From contig NC_007503.1 in the NCBI RefSeq assembly GCF_000012865.1, positions 496,001 to 560,000 of the forward strand: 64,000 nucleotides of DNA, given 5' to 3'. Origin of the DNA: Carboxydothermus hydrogenoformans Z-2901. GTDB taxonomy: Bacteria; Bacillota; Z-2901; Carboxydothermales; Carboxydothermaceae. The position numbers were made by a program, and so were the translations under genes. Under the pieces are notes generated by a model, which ran no database searches, was not told the DNA's origin, and saw only the letters and a list, made by a program, of their open reading frames with translations. This document shows positions 1 to 8,860 of the stretch, one piece after another. Within the stretch, counting starts at the first letter, position 1, and every line of letters starts with the position of its first letter.

Positions 1-608
1 AAACCTAAACCTTTTTCTTGAACGGTAAAGGCGGTTTTAATCGCTTTTTTAGCTTTTATGACCTGACCGGGATCAAAAAGCGCTACCCGGGCAATATAAG
101 CTACCCCATCTAAAGTGGCCAGCATTTCTGAAACTTTAAGGGGAAAACCGTTATCTTTGGTGCGCCCTTCGGGGGTGGTAGTGGTCTTTTGGCCCATTAA
201 AGTAGTGGGGGCCATTTGCCCTCCGGTCATGCCGTAAATGGAATTATTAATAAAGATTACCGTTATATTTTCTCCCCGGCCTGCGGCGTGAACGATTTCA
301 CCCATGCCAATAGAAGCCAGGTCACCGTCTCCCTGATAAGTAAAGACAATTCTATCCGGCAGTGCCCTTTTAATTCCGGTAGCTACTGCCGGGGCTCGCC
401 CGTGGGCAGCTTGCTGCATGTCAAGGTTAAAGTAGTCGTAGGCTAAAACCGAGCAGCCAACGGAGGCAACCCCAATGGTCTTTTCCATGAGTCCCAGTTC
501 GTCGATGACTTCTGCCACCAACCGGTGGGCGATACCGTGGGTACAGCCCGGGCAGTAATGAAAGGGTATCTTGGTTAAGCTTTCCGGCCGGGTTAAAATT
601 TCTGCCAT
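1..608 (-). CDS. 2-oxoacid:ferredoxin oxidoreductase, TPP-binding beta subunit (3' end cut by window)
   Basis: This is the thiamine-diphosphate subunit of a three-part enzyme that oxidises 2-oxoacids and CoA to acyl-CoA, CO2 and reduced ferredoxin in the cytoplasm. The start [11 protein letters not shown] is followed by a CPGCTHG motif, and the TPP/Mg site is visible as GDGDLASIG and then [11 protein letters not shown]. About 202 codons are visible; the frame is still open at base 1, so the C-terminus lies outside the window. Its ATG overlaps the stop of the alpha gene as TAATG, which implies translational coupling. A branched-chain substrate is inferred from the leucine dehydrogenase that heads the operon; pyruvate- or 2-oxoglutarate-type enzymes share the same fold. 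Confidence 0.9.
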   Translation of the reverse strand, partial: MAEILTRPESLTKIPFHYCPGCTHGIAHRLVAEVIDELGLMEKTIGVASVGCSVLAYDYFNLDMQQAAHGRAPAVATGIKRALPDRIVFTYQGDGDLASIGMGEIVHAAGRGENITVIFINNSIYGMTGGQMAPTTLMGQKTTTTPEGRTKDNGFPLKVSEMLATLDGVAYIARVALFDPGQVIKAKKAIKTAFTVQEKGLG

Positions 609-1669
609 TATTCCTGCCCCCCTTCAAGGATTTCTAAAGTTCTTCTAAAAATTTTCTGGGGTGAGGGGACAATACCGCCGGCGGTACCGTAAAAATAAAC
701 CGGTTTTTGGCCTTTTACTGCCCGTTCGACATCTTCGACCATTTGCCCCATGCTCATCTCCACTACCATAAATCCTTTACTCTGGTTAACTTTTTCGGCA
801 ATTACGGTATAAGGGAAAGGCCACAGGGTTATCGGCCTGATTAACCCGGCATTGATACCTTTTTCCTTTAAAAGCTCAATTACTTTTAAGGAAAATCGGG
901 CCGAGGAGCCATAGGCTACAAAGAAAAATTCAGCCTCTTCATTTATTACTTCAACCCGGACTTCTTTTTCGGCAATTACTTGATATTTTTTAAAGAGTTT
1001 TTGGTTGTGACTGAATAACTTTTCCGGATCAAGGTACAGGGAGTTTATAATGTTGGGTTTCCGGTTCTTCCTTCCACGGGTGGCCCAGGTTTTTTCCTCC
1101 AAGGGAAAAGCGGGGATATAGGGTTTTAACGTAACCGACTCCATCATTTGTCCCAGTAAACCGTCGCCCAAGACCATGACCGGGTTTCGGTAGTGGTCGG
1201 CTAAATCAAAGGCTAACATTGTATGGTCGTATAATTCTTGAACCGAAGAAGGAGCTAAGACAATTAACCGGTAGTCGCCGTGACCGCCGCCTTTGGTGGC
1301 TTGAAAATAATCCGATTGCGAAGGCTGGATGCCTCCAAGGCCGGGACCTCCCCGCATCATATTGACAATTACAGCGGGGAGTTCTGCTGCGGCGAGGTAG
1401 GAAATCCCTTCCTGCATTAGACTAATACCCGGGCCGGAAGAGGAAGTCATGGTTCTAACGCCGGCGCCGGCTGCTCCGTAAACCATGTTAATTGCAGCAA
1501 CTTCGCTTTCAGCTTGCAAAAAGGTGCCACCGGCCCGAGGAAGATGTTTGGCTAAATATTCACCAACTTCGTTTTGGGGGGTGATGGGATAGCCAAAATA
1601 AACATTCAGTCCGGCCCTAATTGCCGCTTCGGCCAGCGCTTCATTGCCTTTCATTAAAACCGTTTCCAT
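608..1669 (-). CDS. vorB: 2-oxoacid:ferredoxin oxidoreductase alpha subunit (VorB type)
   Basis: This 353-residue protein is the alpha (pyrimidine-binding and transketolase C-like) subunit of the oxidoreductase. It has the family signatures [13 protein letters not shown] near the N-terminus, [10 protein letters not shown] around residue 25 and [13 protein letters not shown] near residue 80. Its length matches VorB/KorA proteins with split subunits. The ATG follows the TAA of the ferredoxin gene with no gap, behind an AGGGAGGG ribosome site, and the stop overlaps the beta gene. With leucine dehydrogenase upstream, its likely substrates are 2-oxoisovalerate, 2-oxoisocaproate and related acids made by deaminating valine, leucine and isoleucine; this is inferred from context. 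Confidence 0.92.
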   Translation of the reverse strand: METVLMKGNEALAEAAIRAGLNVYFGYPITPQNEVGEYLAKHLPRAGGTFLQAESEVAAINMVYGAAGAGVRTMTSSSGPGISLMQEGISYLAAAELPAVIVNMMRGGPGLGGIQPSQSDYFQATKGGGHGDYRLIVLAPSSVQELYDHTMLAFDLADHYRNPVMVLGDGLLGQMMESVTLKPYIPAFPLEEKTWATRGRKNRKPNIINSLYLDPEKLFSHNQKLFKKYQVIAEKEVRVEVINEEAEFFFVAYGSSARFSLKVIELLKEKGINAGLIRPITLWPFPYTVIAEKVNQSKGFMVVEMSMGQMVEDVERAVKGQKPVYFYGTAGGIVPSPQKIFRRTLEILEGGQE

Positions 1670-1879
1670 TTACCTTCCCTCCCTCTGGACCGTGATAGCA
1701 AGGTCCGGGCACATGCGGTAGCAGGTACCGCAGGCGGTGCAAACTTCCTGGTCAAAGCTTAGGACGCGGTAGCCCTTTTCATTTAAATTATCGGTAAAAG
1801 TTATCGCTTTAACCGGACAAAATTCCACACAAAGACCGCAGGCTTTACAGAGATTTTGAACGTAAATTATTTTTGGCAA
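1670..1879 (-). CDS. Ferredoxin-like delta subunit, two [4Fe-4S] clusters, TTG start
   Basis: This small electron-transfer subunit (69 residues from the chosen start) passes electrons from the oxidoreductase to ferredoxin. It has two full cluster motifs, CKACGLCVEFCP and CTACGTCYRMCP. A longer reading from an ATG at 1915 would overlap the leucine dehydrogenase gene by 35 bases and has no ribosome site. The TTG at 1879, six bases after GGAGGG and one base past the preceding stop, is the better start. The order dehydrogenase, ferredoxin, alpha, beta, with gaps of zero or one base, shows a tightly coupled operon. Confidence 0.88.
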   Translation of the reverse strand: MPKIIYVQNLCKACGLCVEFCPVKAITFTDNLNEKGYRVLSFDQEVCTACGTCYRMCPDLAITVQREGR

Positions 1880-1880
1880 G

Positions 1881-2924
1881 TTAAGCCCTCCTTTGTAAAA
1901 GCCGCTTTTTGGCATACATGATTGCAGCTTCCTGGGGAGTTATCTTTTGTTCCCGGGAAAGAGTTAAGACTTCTTTAACTTTATCGTAAATTGTGGCAAC
2001 CTTAGCTTTTACCCGGTTCTGATCATAACCTTCCGGGTTTAATTCTTCGGCTACGTTAATTACTCCGCCGCCGTTTATGATGAAGTCCGGGACATAAACT
2101 ATTCCGCGTTCCGCTAAAAGTTTACCGTCTTCCAACTTTGCCAGCTGGTTATTGGCAGCACCGGCAACTATTTTTACTTTAAGCCGGGGAATGGTGTTTT
2201 CGTTTAAAATTCCTCCTAAAGCACAGGGAGCAAAGATATCGGCTTTGACATCATAAATTTGCTCTGGTTGAACAAAACGGGCGTTAAAACGTTTTATTGC
2301 TTCAGCTACCCTATCCTCAAAAATATCGGTGACAATTAGTTCCGCCCCTTCCTGGTGAAGGTGTTCTAAAAGATACATTCCCACATGGCCTAAACCTTGA
2401 ACGGCAACTTTTTTGCCCTTAAGGGAAGTATCGCCAAAAACATATTCTAAGGCTGCTTTCATTCCCGTGTAGACACCAAAAGCAGTAAAGGGAGAGGGGT
2501 CGCCGCTTTTGGCGGGAAGACCGGCAACATACGGGGTGTGTCTGGATACTTCCAGCATATCTTGCGAGGTAATTCCTACGTCTTCAGCGGTGTAGTACTT
2601 GCCCCCTAAAGCGTTTACTGCTTCAGCAAAGCGGGCAAATAGCTCTGAAGACTTATCGGTTCGAGGATCACCAATAATGACCGCTTTACCACCGCCAAGG
2701 TTTAAACCCATGGCGGAGTTTTTATAAGTCATTCCTTCGGCAAGCCGCAGGACATCGGTTAAGGCCTCTTCATCACTTTTGTAAAACCACATTCTGCATC
2801 CACCAAGAGCAGGACCTAAAACCGTACTGTGGACGGCAATTATGGCTTTAAAGTTAGTTTTTTTATCGGTAGCAAAAAGTACGGTTTCATAACCTTGATA
2901 ATTTTCCTTTTTAACAATTTCCAT
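1881..2924 (-). CDS. Leucine dehydrogenase (Glu/Leu/Phe/Val dehydrogenase family)
   Basis: This enzyme catalyses NAD-dependent reversible deamination of branched-chain amino acids to 2-oxoacids, feeding the oxidoreductase encoded downstream. The substrate-binding stretch LGGCRMW, the catalytic-lysine stretch GLNLGGGKAVI and the NAD-binding GLGHVG are all present, and 347 residues is normal for leucine dehydrogenases. The ATG at 2924 is chosen because it follows a GGGGGGCACGGTG ribosome site; an in-frame ATG 51 bases upstream has none and lies almost on the predicted sigma-54 promoter. As first gene of the operon it should be under sigma-54 control. Phenylalanine or valine dehydrogenase activity cannot be excluded. 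Confidence 0.9.
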   Translation of the reverse strand: MEIVKKENYQGYETVLFATDKKTNFKAIIAVHSTVLGPALGGCRMWFYKSDEEALTDVLRLAEGMTYKNSAMGLNLGGGKAVIIGDPRTDKSSELFARFAEAVNALGGKYYTAEDVGITSQDMLEVSRHTPYVAGLPAKSGDPSPFTAFGVYTGMKAALEYVFGDTSLKGKKVAVQGLGHVGMYLLEHLHQEGAELIVTDIFEDRVAEAIKRFNARFVQPEQIYDVKADIFAPCALGGILNENTIPRLKVKIVAGAANNQLAKLEDGKLLAERGIVYVPDFIINGGGVINVAEELNPEGYDQNRVKAKVATIYDKVKEVLTLSREQKITPQEAAIMYAKKRLLQRRA

Positions 2925-2975
2925 CACCGTGCCCCCCAAACTTTTTATTTTAAAAATTTTCAATAAAAAAGACAC

Positions 2976-2990
2976 GCAAAAAGCGTGCCA
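2976..2990 (-). promoter_or_regulatory. Sigma-54 (-24/-12) promoter of the branched-chain oxidation operon
   Basis: On the minus strand the sequence TGGCACGCTTTTTGC matches the sigma-54 consensus (TGGCACG, four free bases, TTGC) with correct spacing between the invariant GG and GC. It lies about 52 bases upstream of the leucine dehydrogenase ATG and just downstream of the gene for a sigma-54 activator. A perfect palindrome, TTTCCGGAAA at 3051-3060, lies about 65 bases further upstream and could be part of an activator site; that part is speculative. Confidence 0.82.
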
Positions 2991-3068
2991 TTTATTAATA
3001 AAAGGGATTTATCCGATTGTTGAAATAAAATTCAGATAATGTGAAAAAAATTTCCGGAAAGAAGATAC

Positions 3069-5087
3069 TTATAAAAGGTCAAACTCTTTTAGCTTGTTAT
3101 ACAAACTGCGGGGAGTTATTCCAAGAAGCTGGGCTGCTTTGGTTTTGTTATATTTAGCTTTTTCGAGAGCTTCCTTAACCACCGATTTTTCAAATTCCCG
3201 GGTCAGTTTCTTTAAGTTTAAGTCGGAGCTTTGGGTTTTAGAAAAAGAAGTTTGGGGAGTTTCTTCAAAAAGCTTGGGCAGATGTTCGGGGCCCAAGCGA
3301 TTTTCGGCCAGGGATACTTTTAACATCGCCCGCCCTAAATAATTTTCAAGTTCCCGGATATTTCCCGGCCAGGAATAACTCATTAAATAGCGGAAAACTT
3401 CCGGATCAATAAATTTAATATTGCGGCCGTATTCCCTGTTAAGTTTTTGGACAATAGCCCGGGCTAAAGCGGGGATATCGGTTTTACGTTCTCGTAAAGC
3501 CGGTAAATTAATGGGGATTACGTTTATCCGGTAATAAAGGTCTTCCCGGAAGGTTTTATTTTTTACCGCTTCTTCTAAGTTTAAATTGGTAGCAGCGATA
3601 ATCCTTACATCTACCGGAATTGGCTGATTACCGCCTACCCGTACAATTTCCTTTTCCTGAAGAACTCTCAAAAGTTTAGCCTGCAAATTGGAGGAGAGAG
3701 TGGTGATTTCATCTAAAAACAGAGTTCCCCCATTGGCTTCTTCAAAGACACCTTTTTTACCGCCTTTTTTAGCCCCGGTAAAAGCCCCTTCTTCGTAGCC
3801 AAAAAGTTCACTTTCTAAAAGACTTTCGGTTAAGGCGGCGCAATTGATCCGGATAAAAGGTTTTTTTGCCCTGGGACTCTGGTTATGGATAGCGTGGGCA
3901 AATAGTTCCTTACCGGTTCCGGACTCGCCGCGCAGCAAGACAGTAGCGGAAGTCTGGGCTGCTAACTTGGCAAGCTCTATAGCTGAAATTAGTAAGGGAT
4001 GTTCTCCTATTATATCATCAAAGGTGTAGCGGGCGCTCGAAGCAAGGGAACGCTTTAACCGATCGATTTCTTCGGTAAGTCTTTTTAATTCCGAGACATC
4101 GTGAATAACGGCGACGCTTCCTTTTAGGGTGCCGTCGACAATTAGGGGTGCGGCGTTAACCACCACTTCCTTTTTTAAGGGACCGACTTTCATCGTGATA
4201 TTTTTTATCGGCCTTTTTTCCTGTAGTACTCGAAAATGAACACTTTCCCCTTCGGCAATATCAACCGTTGCCGGTTTACCGATGACATCCTTTTCGGTAA
4301 GTCCGGTAAGTTCGGAATAGGCTTTATTGATTAAAAGCCCGTAACCCCGTTCATCGACCACCGAGATAGCGTCTTGCGTACAATCAATAATTGAAGTTAA
4401 TAAGGTTTTAATTTCCTGAAGGTTGGTTAATTCCTCGGCTAACTTTTGCATGTCAGTAATATCTTTAAAAATAGCAAAGGCACCGATTACTTCTCCAAAT
4501 TCATTGAAGAGAGGAATCCGGCTGGTAATAATTTTTGCTTGTCCCAAGTCTTGAAACTGGTTGATTTCGGCTTTGCCGGTTTTGAGGATAACGTGCAGCC
4601 GGGTGTTAGGGATGGCGTCAACGACGTATTTTCCCAGTGCCTGGTTGCGGTTTATCCCGGTAATTTTTTCGGCAGCGCTATTAAACCAGGTAATAATTCC
4701 TTCACGGTTTACCGCAATTAAACCGTCGTGGGCGGAGTTAATTATGGCTTCAAGCTCTTTTTCCTGGTAAAAAAGTTCATCAGCTAAAGATATAAAAAGT
4801 TTAGCGATATAGCCGCTAAGATAAGGGATATTTTCCTTTAAGTTTTTTAAAGTTTTTTCGATTTGGGGGTCGCCGGTGGTGTCAATAATAAGATTGGGAG
4901 CTTTCGTTAGCCCTTCCTCAAGGGTTGAGAAAACCGGGATATTTAAGTCCTTGGCAATTTTGACCCCCAAAGCTTCCGGGTTTTTTTCTACTGCCATAAG
5001 CTTTAAATTACTTTTTTTACCAAGAATTTTTAAAAATCTGGTTCCGCCCTGCCCTAAACCTAAAAGAAGGATCTTAATTGCTTCCAT
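3069..5087 (-). CDS. Sigma-54-dependent transcriptional activator with PAS domains (BkdR-like)
   Basis: This 672-residue activator drives RNA polymerase carrying sigma-54. Domains in order: an N-terminal Rossmann-like segment (GLGQGG near residue 10), two PAS sensory domains (about 110-220 and 225-335), an AAA+ ATPase with Walker A GESGTGKE and the sigma-54 contact loop GAFTGA, and a Fis-type helix-turn-helix at the C-terminus (NKTKAAQLLGITPRSLYNKL). It sits upstream of, and in the same direction as, a sigma-54 promoter serving leucine dehydrogenase and the oxoacid oxidoreductase, as BkdR does in Bacillus. The ligand sensed by the PAS or Rossmann parts is unknown. Confidence 0.92.
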   Translation of the reverse strand: MEAIKILLLGLGQGGTRFLKILGKKSNLKLMAVEKNPEALGVKIAKDLNIPVFSTLEEGLTKAPNLIIDTTGDPQIEKTLKNLKENIPYLSGYIAKLFISLADELFYQEKELEAIINSAHDGLIAVNREGIITWFNSAAEKITGINRNQALGKYVVDAIPNTRLHVILKTGKAEINQFQDLGQAKIITSRIPLFNEFGEVIGAFAIFKDITDMQKLAEELTNLQEIKTLLTSIIDCTQDAISVVDERGYGLLINKAYSELTGLTEKDVIGKPATVDIAEGESVHFRVLQEKRPIKNITMKVGPLKKEVVVNAAPLIVDGTLKGSVAVIHDVSELKRLTEEIDRLKRSLASSARYTFDDIIGEHPLLISAIELAKLAAQTSATVLLRGESGTGKELFAHAIHNQSPRAKKPFIRINCAALTESLLESELFGYEEGAFTGAKKGGKKGVFEEANGGTLFLDEITTLSSNLQAKLLRVLQEKEIVRVGGNQPIPVDVRIIAATNLNLEEAVKNKTFREDLYYRINVIPINLPALRERKTDIPALARAIVQKLNREYGRNIKFIDPEVFRYLMSYSWPGNIRELENYLGRAMLKVSLAENRLGPEHLPKLFEETPQTSFSKTQSSDLNLKKLTREFEKSVVKEALEKAKYNKTKAAQLLGITPRSLYNKLKEFDLL

Positions 5088-5230
5088 TATCTCACCCTGT
5101 AAAATAAATTGTTTTTCCTTAATATATTCGCCGGAAAAATCTTTAAACCTCTATTTTTCGTCAAACCCTTGCATAGGGATTTGGGGTGGGGGTAAGATGT
5201 TTTTAGAAGCATTTCTGGAGGGAGATAAAA

Positions 5231-6478
5231 ATGAAAATTATCGATGCTCTTTTTGCGCCAGGACTTACCGGTTTTTATTTTGATGATCAAGAGGCCATTA
5301 AAAAAGGTGCGGTACATAACGGGTTCTGGTATGAAGGGAACCCCCAAACTCCCGGTTACAAAAGGATTCGCCAGAAGGGTGAAGCAATTCTGGTTATGCT
5401 TGTTTTGGAAAATGGGGAAGTGGCGTATGGCGATTGTGCGGCGGTGCAGTATTCGGGAACGGGAGGTCGGGACCCTCTTTTTACTGCTGAAGAGTTTTTG
5501 CCGATCCTGGAAAATGAAATACGCCCGAAGTTAATTGGGCTTGAGTTAAATAGTTTTAGAAACCTTGCTCATATTTTTGACCGGGAGCTAACGGTTAACG
5601 GAAAACCTTTACATACCGCTTTAAGATACGGGCTAACCCAGGCGCTTTTAGATGGCGTAGCCCGGGCGCAAAAAAAGCTTATGGCGGAAGTGATAGCGGA
5701 GGAATATCAGCTACCGGTGATTCCCGAGCCGGTACCGATTTTTGTTCAAACCGGCGATGACCTATACACCAATGCCGATAAGGCAATTATTAAAAGAGCC
5801 GACGTTTTACCCCATGCCCTTATTAATAACGTGGAGGAAAAATTAGGGCGGCAGGGGGAAAAGCTTTTAGCTTACATAAAGTGGTTGAAAAAAAGGATAT
5901 TTGAGCTGGCTGGTGATGAATATCGTCCGGTGATTCATATTGACGTTTATGGTACCGTCGGTTTAATTTTTGCCAATGACCTTGAGAAAATTGCCGGTTA
6001 CCTTGCAACTTTAGCTCATGAGGCGGCTCCCTTTAAGCTTAGAATTGAAGGACCGGTAGATATGGGAAGCCTCTGGGGGCAAATCGAGGCTCTATCTAAG
6101 TTAAGGGAAATAATTGACCGAAGAGGGATTCCCGTGGAAATTGTGGCCGATGAATGGTGTAATACCTTGGAAGACATTAAATTATTTGCTGACCATAAAG
6201 CGGGACATATGGTTCAGATTAAAACTCCCGACTTGGGCGGGATAAACAACGTTGTGGAGGCGGTGCTTTACGCCAAAATGAAGGGTATAGGTGCATATCT
6301 GGGAGGTACCTGCAACGAAACCGACCGCTCAGCGCAAATTTCGGTACATTTGGCTCTGGCAACCCGCCCGGACCAGATGTTAGCCAAACCCGGGATGGGG
6401 TTGGATGAAGGGTTAATGATTGTTTATAATGAAATGCAGCGAGCAATTGCCCTGTTAAAGAGGCGAGGAGGTAAATAA
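5231..6478 (+). CDS. mal: 3-methylaspartate ammonia-lyase
   Basis: This enzyme of the enolase superfamily eliminates ammonia from threo-3-methylaspartate to give mesaconate (methylaspartate pathway of glutamate fermentation). It aligns from memory along its whole 415 residues with the Clostridium tetanomorphum enzyme: start APGLTGFYFDDQ, GDCAAVQYSG, HIDVYGT with the active-site histidine, LVADEWCNT-like VADEWCNT, and MVQIKTPDLGG with the catalytic lysine. The ATG follows GGAGGGAGATAAAA. It runs divergently from the sigma-54 activator and is directly followed by the AtuA-like gene. Glutamate mutase, the usual preceding step, is not in this window. Confidence 0.95.
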   Translation: MKIIDALFAPGLTGFYFDDQEAIKKGAVHNGFWYEGNPQTPGYKRIRQKGEAILVMLVLENGEVAYGDCAAVQYSGTGGRDPLFTAEEFLPILENEIRPKLIGLELNSFRNLAHIFDRELTVNGKPLHTALRYGLTQALLDGVARAQKKLMAEVIAEEYQLPVIPEPVPIFVQTGDDLYTNADKAIIKRADVLPHALINNVEEKLGRQGEKLLAYIKWLKKRIFELAGDEYRPVIHIDVYGTVGLIFANDLEKIAGYLATLAHEAAPFKLRIEGPVDMGSLWGQIEALSKLREIIDRRGIPVEIVADEWCNTLEDIKLFADHKAGHMVQIKTPDLGGINNVVEAVLYAKMKGIGAYLGGTCNETDRSAQISVHLALATRPDQMLAKPGMGLDEGLMIVYNEMQRAIALLKRRGGK

Positions 6479-7858
6479 ATGGAAAAGGTGAAAATCCTAT
6501 CCCCTACCGCTATTTTGGGGTACGGCTTTCCGGTTAAATCTTTTGAAGCTGGATTGGAAAAAAAGCCAGATGTTATCGCTGTTGATGCTGGTTCGGTCGA
6601 CCCCGGACCGTATTATTTAGGAGCCGGAAAATCGTTTACCCAGCGGGCTGCGGTAAAAAGGGACCTTTATTACATGCTTAAAGCTTGTGTGGAACTAAAT
6701 ATTCCGCTGTTAATTGGTACTGCCGGGGGAGCCGGCGGCAGGGTTCATTTAATGGAAGTAGTAGAAATTATCAAAGAACTGGCTTTTGAAAATGATCTTT
6801 CCTTTAAAATGGCGGTTATTGATACCGAAATAGATAAAGAGTGGTTAAAAGATAAAGTTAGACAAAGGAAAACCAAACCGTTAGGAAATTTACCGGATTT
6901 AACCATTGAGGAAATTGAGGAAGCGGTGCGGATTGTGGCCCAGGCGGGAATGGAGCCGTTTATCAAAGCGTTAAAAGCCGGTGCTCAGGTAATCGTGGCG
7001 GGAAGAGCTTTTGACCCGGCGGTTTTTGCTGCCTATCCGGTGGCCCACGGTTTTGATGTGGGTTTATCCCTGCATTTGGGGAAAATACTGGAATGTGCGG
7101 CGATTGCTACCGAACCGGGCAGCGGCAGCGACTGCTTGATGGGGGAACTTGACCGGGAAGGATTTGTAGTTTACCCCTTAAATCCCGAACGGCGGGCTAC
7201 ACCCCTTTCGGTATCTGCCCATTCCCTTTATGAAAAAACTAGTCCCTTTGAGTTACACGGTCCGGGTGGTAAGCTTGACCTCTCCCAGGTGAACTTTCAA
7301 GCAGTAGATGACCGGACGGTGAGGGTTACCGGTACTAAATTCATTAAAACCCCCAATTACTACCTGAAAATTGAGGGCGTAAAAAGAGTAGGATTCCGGG
7401 CCATTAGCATTGCCGGCAGCAGGGACCCGAAATTTATTGAAAATTTCCAGTCCATAGCATCAGGGGTAAAAAAACGGGTGGAAGATAATTTTCCAGAACT
7501 TGCGGGAAAGTATTATCTAAACTTTATAGCTTACGGGATAAACGGTGTTATGGGGGCGTTAGAGCCGGAAAACAAGCTTTCCCATGAAATTGGGATTGTT
7601 ATGGATGTGGTGGCGGAAGATAAAAATACTGCCGAACAGATATTAAGTTTTACCCGCAGTACCATGCTCCATTTTGGTTTTCCCGGGCGAATTTCCACCG
7701 CCGGAAATCTGGCGTTTTCCTTCTCTCCTTCGGATATTCCGGTTGGCGATGTTTATAATTTCTCCATCCACCATTTGGTGGAAGTGGAAGATCCGGAAAA
7801 GCTTTTTCCCATCGAACACATTGAAATAGGAGGTAGAGGCGGTGGTAAAACTTATTGA
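6479..7858 (+). CDS. AtuA-like (DUF1446) protein
   Basis: This 459-residue protein belongs to the DUF1446/AtuA family, named from acyclic terpene utilisation but without a proven reaction. Family features seen are an N-terminal glycine-rich segment (GTAGGAGGRVHL), GRAFDPAVFAAYP near residue 180 and the conserved GPGGKLDLSQVNF stretch. The ATG directly follows the stop of methylaspartate ammonia-lyase (TAAATG arrangement, GGAGG upstream), and it overlaps the DUF4387 gene, so the three form one translational unit. The context suggests a role in handling mesaconate or a related branched dicarboxylate; this is inference. Confidence 0.8.
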   Translation: MEKVKILSPTAILGYGFPVKSFEAGLEKKPDVIAVDAGSVDPGPYYLGAGKSFTQRAAVKRDLYYMLKACVELNIPLLIGTAGGAGGRVHLMEVVEIIKELAFENDLSFKMAVIDTEIDKEWLKDKVRQRKTKPLGNLPDLTIEEIEEAVRIVAQAGMEPFIKALKAGAQVIVAGRAFDPAVFAAYPVAHGFDVGLSLHLGKILECAAIATEPGSGSDCLMGELDREGFVVYPLNPERRATPLSVSAHSLYEKTSPFELHGPGGKLDLSQVNFQAVDDRTVRVTGTKFIKTPNYYLKIEGVKRVGFRAISIAGSRDPKFIENFQSIASGVKKRVEDNFPELAGKYYLNFIAYGINGVMGALEPENKLSHEIGIVMDVVAEDKNTAEQILSFTRSTMLHFGFPGRISTAGNLAFSFSPSDIPVGDVYNFSIHHLVEVEDPEKLFPIEHIEIGGRGGGKTY

Positions 7859-8156
7859 TATTGCCAAAGTAATCCGGAGTAAAAACTCCGGACCTTTTGA
7901 GCTTACTTTTGACATTATTTTTAAAGATAAGGAAATTTACGAAAAGGTTAAAGGGAAAAAAGCTATTAATAGCGAATTAATAAAAAGGCTTTATAAAATT
8001 TCTGAAGACAAAATAATAGGTATTTATTATTTTGATCCGGCACTGGCGGTGAAGTTTACTATAGTACGTCCCCTGCCAGCAGGACACCTGGGAGAAACCG
8101 ATATTTACGGGGCCCAGCAGCATGCACCGCTTTTAAATGCAGAACTTGAACTGTAA
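7842..8156 (+). CDS. DUF4387 protein, GTG start
   Basis: This 104-residue protein matches the DUF4387 family, which is typically encoded next to AtuA-like proteins. It has the recognisable ends IDIAKVIRSKNSGPFELTFD and YGAQQHAPLL. The GTG start at 7842 overlaps the AtuA-like gene by 17 bases and follows GGAGGT with good spacing. The pairing, with overlapping reading frames, suggests a complex with the AtuA-like protein. No catalytic residues can be assigned and the function is unknown. Confidence 0.75.
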   Translation: MVKLIDIAKVIRSKNSGPFELTFDIIFKDKEIYEKVKGKKAINSELIKRLYKISEDKIIGIYYFDPALAVKFTIVRPLPAGHLGETDIYGAQQHAPLLNAELEL

Positions 8157-8168
8157 AGGAGAGGCAAA

Positions 8169-8720
8169 ATGGGGAGAATTGAGGTCATTACCGGTCCAAT
8201 GTTCTCCGGGAAATCGGAGGAACTGGTGCGCAGAGCCTTGCGGCTTATGTATGCTAAGAAAAAAGTAATAGCATTTCACCATGCTCTGGATAATCGCTTC
8301 GGGCATAAAAAAATAGTCAGTAGGAGCGGGTTTGAACTGGAATCCTACCCGGTTCAAAATTTTGCTTTTGAGGTAATCTGGGATTTAGCAAAAGATTATG
8401 ATGCGGTTTTAGTTGATGAAGCTCAATTTTTTAGTGACGAACTGGTGGATACCTGTTTAAATTTGCGCCGGCGTTCGAAAATTGTGGTGGTTTCCGGTTT
8501 GGATTTGGATGTTTACGAAAATCCTTTTGGCCCAATGCCGAAACTGTTAGCTCTGGCTGACAGGGTGGATAAATTAAAAGCCGTTTGTTTTGAATGCGGA
8601 GAGGAAGCTACGATATCATATCGTTTATCGGGGGAGAAGGAACAAATAGTGGTTGGAGACAAAAATTACATCGCCCTGTGTTACCGCTGTTATTATGCCA
8701 AGAAAAAAGAAGAGCGGTAG
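8169..8720 (+). CDS. tdk: Thymidine kinase (type II, TK1-like)
   Basis: This enzyme phosphorylates thymidine with ATP in nucleotide salvage. The 183-residue protein has the P-loop GPMFSGKSEEL, the Walker B-like VLVDEAQFF, the lasso and zinc-binding cysteines (CFECGEE and CYRC) and normal length for the TK1 family. The start follows AAAGGAGAGGC, 12 bases after the DUF4387 stop, so it may be co-transcribed with the methylaspartate genes, although the functions are unrelated. The stop codon lies inside a perfect stem-loop. Confidence 0.95.
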   Translation: MGRIEVITGPMFSGKSEELVRRALRLMYAKKKVIAFHHALDNRFGHKKIVSRSGFELESYPVQNFAFEVIWDLAKDYDAVLVDEAQFFSDELVDTCLNLRRRSKIVVVSGLDLDVYENPFGPMPKLLALADRVDKLKAVCFECGEEATISYRLSGEKEQIVVGDKNYIALCYRCYYAKKKEER

Positions 8721-8733
8721 AACGCTACCGCTC
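8712..8733. repeat. Perfect 9-bp stem-loop covering the tdk stop codon
   Basis: GAGCGGTAG and CTACCGCTC flank an AACG loop, and the tdk TAG stop is the last triplet of the left arm. No run of T follows at once, so it is not a classic terminator; it may stabilise the 3' end or weaken read-through. A second, looser inverted repeat (TGAGGGG at 8805 and CCCCTCA at 8827) follows before the next gene. Confidence 0.45.
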
Positions 8734-8860
8734 GTAGTAACGGCATTTTTCCCGGGAACAGCCGTGGGGGTGCTTTAGATATTCGCTGCATGATATTTTA
8801 TAATTGAGGGGCAGATTGAAAATTTACCCCTCATGATTATTTTAAGAAAGAAGGGGTAGT

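Noticed and set aside
2973-2987. Inverted repeat CACGC-AAAAA-GCGTG looking like a short terminator
   Set aside because: The stem is only five bp and it coincides with a perfect sigma-54 promoter, which explains the sequence better.
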